A stretch of 5,094 nucleotides of DNA from Acidobacteriota bacterium. Its GTDB lineage: Bacteria > Acidobacteriota > Thermoanaerobaculia > Multivoradales > JAHEKO01. Both the position numbers and the translations under genes were made by a program. This document shows positions 1 through 5,094 of this stretch, in pieces (the first letter of the stretch is position 1; every line of letters begins with the position of its first letter). The notes under the pieces are model-generated. The model saw nothing but the letters and a program-made list of their open reading frames with translations, was not told where the DNA came from and did not search any database. The DNA lies in contig JAHEKO010000309.1 in NCBI GenBank assembly GCA_024638355.1, forward strand, positions 1 through 5,094, written 5' to 3'.

Positions 1-767
1 TGCAGGAGCTTGGCCTGGAGCTCGAGCTTGAGCTCGCCGATCTCGTCGAGCACCACGGTGCCGCCGTCGGCGAGCTCGAACGCGCCCTTGCGGGTCGCCT
101 TGGCGTCGGTGAAGGCGCCGCGCTCGTGACCGAGGAGCTCGCTCTCGATCAGCGTGTCGGGCAGGGCGGCGCAGCTCACCTCGAGCAGCGGCCGCTTGTG
201 CCGGGACGAGATCGCGTGGATATGGCGTGCCAGGACGTTCTTGCCGGTGCCGCTCTCCCCCTGGATGAGGAGCGTGTCGACGTCGGAGCGCGCGACCTCC
301 TCGACGATCGCCAGCACCTCGCGGAAGGCGGTCGACTCGACGACCAGGTCGAGGCGCAGCTCGCGCTCGCGGCTCTGGCGGGCCGCCTCCGCCTCGAGAT
401 GATCGCTGCGCAAGATCGACGAGCGATCGATCAGGGCGATCAGCTCCTTCTGGTCGACCGGCTTGCTGAGAAAGTCGAGCGCCCCGAGCTTCATCGCCCG
501 CACCGCGTCCTCGACCTGGCCGACGGCCGTCATGACGATGGTCGCCGTGTCGTCGAGCCGCGCGCGGTGTCGCTCGTAGAAATCGAGGCCGTGGCCGTCG
601 GGCAGCGAGAGGTCGAGCAGCATGACGTCCGGCTGGTGATCTTCGAGGCGCTTGGCCGCTTCCGCCAGATCGGCGGCCTCGTGCACGACGTGACCGGCGC
701 GCTTGAGCTTCTCGGTCAGCGACCAGCGGAGCAGCTTCTCGTCTTCGACCAGGAGGATCAGTGCCAT
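1..767 (-). CDS. NtrC-family sigma-54-dependent response regulator (C-terminal part off window)
   Basis: Cytoplasmic transcription activator that, once phosphorylated by its partner kinase, should remodel sigma-54 RNA polymerase by ATP hydrolysis. The ATG at 767-765 opens a frame that runs off the left edge after 255 residues; NtrC-type proteins are usually about 450-480 residues, so the rest of the AAA+ domain and the DNA-binding helix-turn-helix are missing. Receiver domain, about residues 1-120: acidic pair Glu8-Asp9, phospho-acceptor Asp52 in LLDLSLPDG, Thr80 and Lys102 (LSKP). AAA+ domain from about 140: Walker A GESGTGK at 170-176, ESELLGHERGAFTDA at 208-222, Walker B VVLDE ending at Asp241-Glu242. 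The sigma-54 contact loop reads GAFTDA instead of GAFTGA. The start lies 12 bases after the stop of the kinase gene, so the two are almost certainly co-transcribed and perhaps translationally coupled, since no strong Shine-Dalgarno is visible. The target genes cannot be told without the HTH. Confidence 0.95.
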   Translation of the reverse strand, partial: MALILLVEDEKLLRWSLTEKLKRAGHVVHEAADLAEAAKRLEDHQPDVMLLDLSLPDGHGLDFYERHRARLDDTATIVMTAVGQVEDAVRAMKLGALDFLSKPVDQKELIALIDRSSILRSDHLEAEAARQSRERELRLDLVVESTAFREVLAIVEEVARSDVDTLLIQGESGTGKNVLARHIHAISSRHKRPLLEVSCAALPDTLIESELLGHERGAFTDAKATRKGAFELADGGTVVLDEIGELKLELQAKLL

Positions 768-779
768 CGCGTTCTGGAG

Positions 780-2321
780 CTAGGAGGAGCTCGCCTCTGC
801 ATACGTGATCGCTCGATCGGCGCTGGGCAGCAGCACGTAGAACGTGCTGCCCCGGCCGGGCTCGGAGTCGAGCTCGAGGGTGCCGCCGTGCTGCTCGACG
901 AGCTGCTGAGTGATCGCCAGACCCAGGCCGGTGCCCGTGAACTTGCTGCTGTAGAACGGCTCGAAGATCTTCTTCTGGTTCTCCGGCGGAATCCCGGGTC
1001 CGTCGTCCTCTACCGCCAGGATCAGTCCTCCAGGCTGTTCCGGGAAGCCGCTGGCGCGCACCACGATCCGACCCTCGGACTCGATCGCCTCGGCCGCGTT
1101 CTGGATCAGGTTGATCAGCACCTGACGGATCTTGGCGGCGTCCACCGTCACCTGTCCGATCTCGGGCGAGATCTCGTAGTCGAGCGAGACGTTCTTTCGG
1201 CTGAAGCCGGGGCGGAGCAGGTAGACGGTCTCCTTCACCAGGGTCTCGGGATCGGTGGGCGCCAGGTTGGGCGGCGGGGGCCGGGCCGAGGCGAGCAGGA
1301 GCTGCAGGGTGTTGTTGACCCGCTGGAGCTCCTCCAGCATCTCGCCGTAGAGCCTGAGGGTGCGCTCGTTGGTAGCGTCCTCGCGCAGGATCTCGAGCGC
1401 ACCCTGGATGCCGGCCAGAGGATTCTTGATCTCGTGCGCCAGCCCAGCGGCCAACTGGCCCAGGGACGCGAGCTGGTCGGTGTGCACCATGCGTGCGGCC
1501 ATCTCGTCACGCTGCTGGCGCTGACGCTCGAGGAAGTCGGACAGGGCTCCATGGAGCTTGGCCGCAGCGGGATCGAGGACCAGCTCGGTGCCGCCGTCGG
1601 ACGAATCGGGCTCGCCGGCCTCGGCCGCCGCGAGCTGCGCCTCGAGCCGCTCGGCGGAGCGTTGCACCGAGCGCCGGACGACGATGTTGATGGCGCCGAG
1701 CAAGGCCGCCCAGGCGAAGATCAGAATGGCCAGGTTGCGGCGTGAATTGGCGCGGACGCGTTCGACCATCCGGGTCAGATCGAGACTGATCGCGGCCACG
1801 GCGAGTGTCTGCCCGGACCGATGACAGGGTGCGCACTGCTCGACAGCCTGGACCCGCCGCAGCCCGCGCATGAGGCTCGACTTGCCGTCGGAGCTCAGCC
1901 ACACTCGCTGCTCGTCTTCGTCGCGGAAGAAGTGCCCGAGCTTCATCTGGTCCTCGGTCGTGAATCCCACCCGAGGTCCCATGATCGCGCCGTCGGGCAG
2001 CAGAAGCTGCAGGTTGATCTCCCACTGCGCGGCGATGAGGGAGCCGAAGATGTGCGAGGTGCCGACCTCGCCGGGGTGAGCGAGCGCGACCTCGTTGAGC
2101 TGCTGAACGACCTGCTCGAGGCGGGCCTCGGCGGCCTCGGTGGCGAGGCCCAGGAGCTCCGACTCCATGATCCGTGCGGTGGCGACGTACAGCACCACGA
2201 AAGCCAGCAGGTGAAGGGGCACCGTCAGGATCCAGGTCCTGGCGCGGGGAGAAAGAAAGCGCCGGATGAAGCCGGTGCGAAACCCCCCAGGGCGCTGGGC
2301 CGTCGGCGCCATCGGCCGCAT
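780..2321 (-). CDS. Membrane-bound NtrB-like sensor histidine kinase with extracytoplasmic CxxCH motif
   Basis: Inner-membrane sensor kinase of 513 residues, partner of the response regulator that follows it by 12 bases. Order of parts: basic N-terminus; TM1 about 30-48; extracytoplasmic domain about 49-195; TM2 about 197-215; a degenerate HAMP-like linker to about 270; HisKA with LAHEIKNP, phosphorylated His296; HATPase_c with N box NLIQNAAEA (Asn408), G1 DDGPG (440-443 region), F box FEPFY (453-457) and G2 GTGLGLAI (463-470). All catalytic boxes look intact. The extracytoplasmic domain ends with CAPCH (Cys163, Cys166, His167; bases 1821-1835), the pattern for covalent haem c; no PAS domain is evident. 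I chose the ATG at 2321; the ATG at 2312 is equally possible and neither has a clear Shine-Dalgarno. An upstream ATG at 2489 would add 56 residues of implausible composition and overlap the divergent gene. The ligand is unknown; haem redox or gas sensing is inferred. Confidence 0.95.
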   Translation of the reverse strand: MRPMAPTAQRPGGFRTGFIRRFLSPRARTWILTVPLHLLAFVVLYVATARIMESELLGLATEAAEARLEQVVQQLNEVALAHPGEVGTSHIFGSLIAAQWEINLQLLLPDGAIMGPRVGFTTEDQMKLGHFFRDEDEQRVWLSSDGKSSLMRGLRRVQAVEQCAPCHRSGQTLAVAAISLDLTRMVERVRANSRRNLAILIFAWAALLGAINIVVRRSVQRSAERLEAQLAAAEAGEPDSSDGGTELVLDPAAAKLHGALSDFLERQRQQRDEMAARMVHTDQLASLGQLAAGLAHEIKNPLAGIQGALEILREDATNERTLRLYGEMLEELQRVNNTLQLLLASARPPPPNLAPTDPETLVKETVYLLRPGFSRKNVSLDYEISPEIGQVTVDAAKIRQVLINLIQNAAEAIESEGRIVVRASGFPEQPGGLILAVEDDGPGIPPENQKKIFEPFYSSKFTGTGLGLAITQQLVEQHGGTLELDSEPGRGSTFYVLLPSADRAITYAEASSS

Positions 2322-2390
2322 ACTATCGGTTCGACGGCGTAGCGAGCGCCTCCACGGCCACGACCCGCTTGCGCTAAGCTCGGCTGCGCT

Positions 2391-2409
2391 TCCGGGCGGC
2401 CGGCCCGGA
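2391..2409. repeat. Perfect 7-bp inverted repeat upstream of the lipoprotein gene
   Basis: TCCGGGC, a 5-base spacer GGCCG, then GCCCGGA: a perfect 7-bp dyad that ends 7 bases before the Shine-Dalgarno of the lipoprotein gene. It could be an operator for a dimeric regulator, or a GC-rich hairpin in the mRNA leader that affects stability or ribosome access. It does not include the Shine-Dalgarno itself. In DNA this rich in G and C, short dyads also arise by chance, so function is unproven. Confidence 0.5.
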
Positions 2410-2416
2410 TGTACTC

Positions 2417-2421
2417 GGAGG
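2417..2421 (+). promoter_or_regulatory. Ribosome binding site of the lipoprotein gene
   Basis: GGAGG, six bases before the ATG at 2428. It decides the start: the longer in-frame reading from an ATG at 2266 has no such site, overlaps the kinase gene on the other strand, and would bury the signal peptide inside the protein. Confidence 0.8.
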
Positions 2422-2427
2422 CCCTCG

Positions 2428-3129
2428 ATGACGACGACTGCCAAGACAACCACACTCTCGGTTTTTTGCCTGGCCGGGCTCCTGGCCATGGGAGCCTGCG
2501 GTGGCGGCGATGACGCCGGCGATGACGCCGAGGAGAGAGGGGCGACCCTCCAACCCGATGCGGCGGGTGCCCAGGGTGAGCTGCCGCCGGATCATCCGCC
2601 GATCAACCAGCAGCGGCAGGATGCGATGATCGCGCCCGTCGCCCCGGGCGCGGGCACCGGCGCCGAGGCCGTGGCCTGGGACGTTCCGCAAGGGTGGACG
2701 TCGGAGATCCCAGCGAACACGATGCGCCGGGCCCAGTATCGGGTGCCGGGCCCGGGAGGCGACGCCGAGTGCATCGTCTTCTACTTCGGGCCGGGCCAGG
2801 GCGGCGACGCGATGGCCAACGCGACCCGCTGGGCGGGCCAGTTCGATCAGCCCGACGGCGTGCCCTCGGCCGAGCGGCTGATCACTGAGCAGGTCGAGAT
2901 CGCCGGCGTCCCGGTGCTCAAGGCCGAGATCACCGGTACCTACCGGAAGGGCGGTCCCATGATGGGTGGGCCGGCCGAGACGCTGCCCGGCTACATGCTG
3001 CTGGGTGCGGTCGTCGCGGGTCCGGACGCCAACTGGTTCTTCAAGCTGACCGGGCCGGCGGAGACGGTCGAGGCCAACCGCGGCGCCTTCGAGGGCATGC
3101 TGGCGTCCCTGCGCGCCGGAGTCTCCTAG
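2428..3129 (+). CDS. Probable lipoprotein of unknown function
   Basis: A 233-residue secreted protein I cannot assign to a named family. Residues 1-23 form a signal peptide: short N-region with Lys6, hydrophobic stretch 10-22, then Ala-Met-Gly-Ala before Cys24. Cys24 is the likely lipidation site, although Met at -3 is not a typical lipobox residue. Gly25 at +2 followed by Gly/Asp/Glu-rich residues to about 37 looks like a lipoprotein tether, and no Asp at +2 argues for inner-membrane retention. A proline-rich linker (PPDHPPI, 53-59) leads to a globular part from about 80, with AVAWDVPQGW (81-90), ECIVFYFGPGQGG (114-126), NATRWAGQF (131-139) and a C-terminal NWFFKLTGP (202-210). The ending, an extracellular-style Phe-Lys-Leu-Thr-Gly-Pro then a helix with Leu-Ala-Ser-Leu, faintly recalls Mog1/PsbP-like folds; this is a guess. 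A good Shine-Dalgarno fixes the start. The gene diverges from the sensor kinase and converges on polB. Confidence 0.85.
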   Translation: MTTTAKTTTLSVFCLAGLLAMGACGGGDDAGDDAEERGATLQPDAAGAQGELPPDHPPINQQRQDAMIAPVAPGAGTGAEAVAWDVPQGWTSEIPANTMRRAQYRVPGPGGDAECIVFYFGPGQGGDAMANATRWAGQFDQPDGVPSAERLITEQVEIAGVPVLKAEITGTYRKGGPMMGGPAETLPGYMLLGAVVAGPDANWFFKLTGPAETVEANRGAFEGMLASLRAGVS

Positions 3130-3143
3130 CGAAGTCCCGCCTC

Positions 3144-3162
3144 GAGCCGGGGAGGCTGGCTC
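3144..3162. terminator. Possible weak hairpin between convergent genes
   Basis: In the 42-bp gap between the lipoprotein stop and the polB stop, GAGCCGG pairs with CTGGCTC around the 5-base loop GGAGG. On the plus-strand RNA this gives a 7-bp stem with one G-U pair; on the minus-strand RNA the wobble becomes an A-C mismatch. An alternative stem, GCCTC at 3139-3143 with GAGGC at 3152-3156, competes. There is no T-run on either side, so it is not a classic intrinsic terminator, though its position between converging genes is where one would be expected. Confidence 0.3.
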
Positions 3163-3171
3163 CGAGCCCGT

Positions 3172-5094
3172 TCAGCCGAACAGGTCCATCTGCGTCTCGT
3201 CGCCGATCACCTTCTTGAACTCGAGCCCGAGCCACTGGAGCACCGGCTCGGCGATCGGGCGCACCTGCTTGTCGACGTAGTGCTCGTAGTCGAGCTCGTG
3301 CCGGATCTCGCTCGCCGGCTCGGGTCCGGCGACGGTGACGACGTAGCGGACGACGCGCCCCGGCTTGCCGGACATTTTGCGCGCGGCGGCCACGTGCGGC
3401 GGGGTGGTGCTGGTGTACTCGTCGGGCTTCTTGCGTAGGGCCTTGCGGTAGACGAGGTCCGCGTCGTGGCGGCCGTCACGGAGCTCGGCGACGACGGCGG
3501 CCAGGAACTCCTCGACCGGCCGGTCGTGGAACAGGCGATCGTAGAGCTCGCGCTGCAGCCCGCGGGCGAGCCGGGTCCAATCGCGACGGACGGCCTCGAG
3601 GCCGGTGAGGACGACGCGCGTCTCGCCGCCCTCTTCGACCAGGCCGGCGTAGCGCTTGGTGGCGCCGCGGGCGGCGCCGCGCAGGTGCTGAAGAAAGAGC
3701 CTCAGGTAGAGCTGCTCGAACTCGAGCTCGAGGCGGCTCTCGACCCGCCAGCGGGTGCGAATGTGATCGGCGAGATCCCGATTCAGATCCTCGACCAGCC
3801 GCAGGCCGAGGGCACGGGCGGCTTCGGGGTCGGCTTCGGCGCTTTCGACGAAGAGGCTGTCGGTGTCGCCGTAGAGCACGCGCTTGCCGTACGACTCGAT
3901 GCGCTCCTGGCTCCAGATCAGGAGCTCGCGCCCGAAGCTGGTGATGGCGTTGGCGATGGGCGGACTGTAGAAGCGGCAGACCGGAGTGCCGAAGACCCCG
4001 AAGAACGAGTTCATCAGGATCTTGATGGCGAAGCTCGCGACCTTGTCGCCCGACCTCTTGGCGGCCTCGCGGCGCGGGAAGAGCTCGTCGAGAAGCCCGG
4101 TGAGGATCCCCGGTTCGCGCCGGAAACGGGCGCCGTTGGGGGCGACGATCGGATCCTCGCACTCGCCCGACCGGGCGTAGCCGAGCGGATCGATCTGGAA
4201 GGTGCGGATCAGGCTCGGGTAGAGGCTCTTGAAGTCGAGCACCAGGACGTTCTCGTAGAGGCCGGGCTCGGGCGTGAGCACGTGCCCGCCGCCGGTGTTC
4301 TCCGGTGCGTCGTGGCTTTCGACCGAGGGTGCGACGACGCCGCGCCGGCCGAGGGCGCTCAGATAGAGGAAGTCGAACGCGGCGATGGAGGCCGAAACGC
4401 GGTCGGGCGGCAGGCCGGTGAGCCGGCTGCGGGCGACCGCCAGCTCGACGAGCTGGAGCTTGCCGAGAATGTCGGAGACCAGCTCGGCGTCTTTCAGGTT
4501 GTAGTCGACCAGCTTCTGCCGATCCTCCCGGAAGCTGTGCAGGATCTCCTCGGCGCGATGGCTGCCGGTGATCAGCTTCCCCTCTCCCAGCACCTCGCGC
4601 GAGACGAACTCGAGCGAAAACGACTCGAACCTCATGAACGCGCCGCGCACCAGGGCGAGGCCGTCGAGCACCAGGCGGCCGGGGATCACCACCTGGGTCG
4701 CCTGGCGCGGGTTGCGGGCGCCGAGAATGCGCACCGGCCCGCCGCCGCGGCCGGGCTCGAAGCGGACGCCGAGATCCTCGGCGCGGCGCAGGAGGACGCC
4801 GAAGTCGAAGTCGGCGACGTTCCAACCGGTGATCACGTCGGGGTCGATCTCCCGAATGCGCTCGGCGAGCCGCTTGAGGAGGGCGGACTCGGTGCCTACG
4901 GCGATCGCCTCGGCCGGCGAGGTGAAGCCCTCGGGCTCGAGGAGCAGGACCTCGGCCGCGCCGCAGCCGTGGAGCGCGACCGAGAGGATCTGCCGGCCGC
5001 GCGGATCGGTCTCGATGTCGAGCGACAGTACGGAGAGCTCGGGCGTCCAGTCGGCGGGGCCGATCTCGGGGTCGTCGAAGACGCGCGGGCCGGT
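3172..5094 (-). CDS. polB: DNA polymerase II, family B (N-terminus off window)
   Basis: Replicative-type repair polymerase with 3'-5' proofreading, acting in the cytoplasm in replication restart and lesion bypass as known for E. coli Pol II. The 640 residues present cover all but roughly the first 130-150 of a protein of about 780. Numbering from the right edge: Exo I LSLDIET (Asp26, Glu28), Exo II GWNVADFD (Asn92, Asp97), Exo III DYNLKDAE (Tyr198, Asp202); motif A DFKSLYPS (Asp287, steric-gate Tyr292); motif B KILMNSFFG (Lys358, Asn362); motif C YGDTDS (Asp410, Asp412); KRYAGLVEEGG at 480-490. The C-terminal half follows E. coli Pol II closely as I recall it (GLEAVRRDW, DADLVYRKALR, PPHVAAAR, GPEP, LDYEHY). 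The last residues QMDLFG contain a beta-clamp-binding peptide. Exonuclease and polymerase sites both look active. Motif B has Phe365 where family B normally has Tyr. The gene reads out to the lipoprotein gene end, 42 bases away; its promoter is outside the window. Confidence 0.98.
   Translation of the reverse strand, partial: TGPRVFDDPEIGPADWTPELSVLSLDIETDPRGRQILSVALHGCGAAEVLLLEPEGFTSPAEAIAVGTESALLKRLAERIREIDPDVITGWNVADFDFGVLLRRAEDLGVRFEPGRGGGPVRILGARNPRQATQVVIPGRLVLDGLALVRGAFMRFESFSLEFVSREVLGEGKLITGSHRAEEILHSFREDRQKLVDYNLKDAELVSDILGKLQLVELAVARSRLTGLPPDRVSASIAAFDFLYLSALGRRGVVAPSVESHDAPENTGGGHVLTPEPGLYENVLVLDFKSLYPSLIRTFQIDPLGYARSGECEDPIVAPNGARFRREPGILTGLLDELFPRREAAKRSGDKVASFAIKILMNSFFGVFGTPVCRFYSPPIANAITSFGRELLIWSQERIESYGKRVLYGDTDSLFVESAEADPEAARALGLRLVEDLNRDLADHIRTRWRVESRLELEFEQLYLRLFLQHLRGAARGATKRYAGLVEEGGETRVVLTGLEAVRRDWTRLARGLQRELYDRLFHDRPVEEFLAAVVAELRDGRHDADLVYRKALRKKPDEYTSTTPPHVAAARKMSGKPGRVVRYVVTVAGPEPASEIRHELDYEHYVDKQVRPIAEPVLQWLGLEFKKVIGDETQMDLFG

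Larger units (their letters stand above)
2322..2427. promoter_or_regulatory. Divergent intergenic region between the kinase and lipoprotein genes
   Basis: These 106 bases must hold the promoters of two genes that diverge, the kinase-regulator operon (minus) and the lipoprotein gene (plus), unless either is read from further away. I see no convincing -35/-10 pair. On the plus strand TACTAT at 2321-2326 matches four of six positions of a -10 box but has no good -35 partner. A small dyad GCTT-GCGCT-AAGC lies at 2367-2379 and a stronger inverted repeat at 2391-2409. The short shared spacer makes co-regulation of the two sides plausible, but that is inference. Confidence 0.5.

Noticed and set aside
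126..1745. A 539-codon open frame on the plus strand opposite the regulator and kinase genes.
   Set aside because: It lies antisense to two genes with clear catalytic motifs, its product is a low-complexity Arg/Leu/Glu/Gly-rich string with no domain, and such frames are common opposite genes in high-GC DNA.
2346..2360. Sigma-54-like promoter on the minus strand before the kinase: TGGC at 2360-2357 and GC at 2347-2346 with correct GG-GC spacing.
   Set aside because: Only the GG and GC cores and one neighbouring half-site fit; the two T residues before GC are absent. In DNA this GC-rich the match is expected by chance.
2356..2372. Sigma-54-like promoter on the plus strand before the lipoprotein: GG at 2356-2357 and CTTGC at 2368-2372.
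   Set aside because: The distance between the GG and GC cores is 15 rather than 12 bases, which sigma-54 holoenzyme does not tolerate.
2322..2489. Kinase start at the ATG at 2489, giving a 569-residue protein.
   Set aside because: The extra 56 residues are Arg/Ser/Pro-rich with no feature, would overlap the first 62 bases of the divergent lipoprotein gene, and the TM1 region sits at a normal distance from the starts at 2321 or 2312.
3656..3685. GC-rich repeat-like stretch within polB (several ggcgccgcg units).
   Set aside because: It encodes a short Arg-Gly-Ala-Ala run in frame between conserved polymerase segments and shows no sign of a mobile or regulatory repeat.
3476..4825. A 449-codon open frame on the minus strand inside polB, in another frame.
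   Set aside because: The product is an Arg/Pro/Ala-rich string typical of a shifted frame of a GC-rich gene, while the polB frame carries all family B motifs without a break.

Overview
This is a high-GC window (about two-thirds G+C by eye) from a Gram-negative bacterium. Two-membrane architecture is suggested by a probable lipoprotein and by a sensor kinase with an extracytoplasmic CxxCH site. An NtrC-type regulator next to its kinase, together with an Escherichia coli Pol II-like family B polymerase, would fit Myxococcota, other former Deltaproteobacteria, Acidobacteriota or a related lineage. No marker gene settles the taxonomy. I see no mobile element, CRISPR array, tRNA or rRNA.

Layout. 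Bases 1-767 (minus strand) hold the first 255 residues of a sigma-54-dependent NtrC-family response regulator, cut by the window edge inside its AAA+ domain. Twelve bases upstream of its start lies the end of its partner, a membrane-bound NtrB-like histidine kinase (780-2321, minus). Together they form a two-gene kinase-regulator operon. The kinase's extracytoplasmic domain carries one CAPCH motif just before the second membrane helix, the signature of covalent haem c attachment or, less likely, a metal/thiol site. A 106-bp divergent spacer (2322-2427) with a perfect 7-bp inverted repeat separates it from a plus-strand gene (2428-3129). That gene encodes a probable 233-residue lipoprotein of a family I cannot name. 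It converges, across 42 bp containing a small hairpin, on a minus-strand DNA polymerase II gene (polB, 3172 to the right edge). The polymerase lacks only its N-terminal part in this window. It retains all three proofreading motifs, the three polymerase motifs and a C-terminal clamp-binding peptide.

How they may work together. The kinase and regulator form a clear pair: an extracytoplasmic redox, gas or ligand signal would be passed from His296 of the kinase to Asp52 of the regulator, which would then activate a sigma-54 promoter. The divergent lipoprotein is a natural candidate target, but I found no convincing -24/-12 promoter in front of it, so the link rests on position alone. The polymerase is a housekeeping or repair gene with no visible functional tie to the rest. 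The most notable points are the CxxCH sensor kinase, the unnamed lipoprotein divergent from it, a GAFTDA (not GAFTGA) loop in the regulator, and a Tyr-to-Phe change in polymerase motif B.
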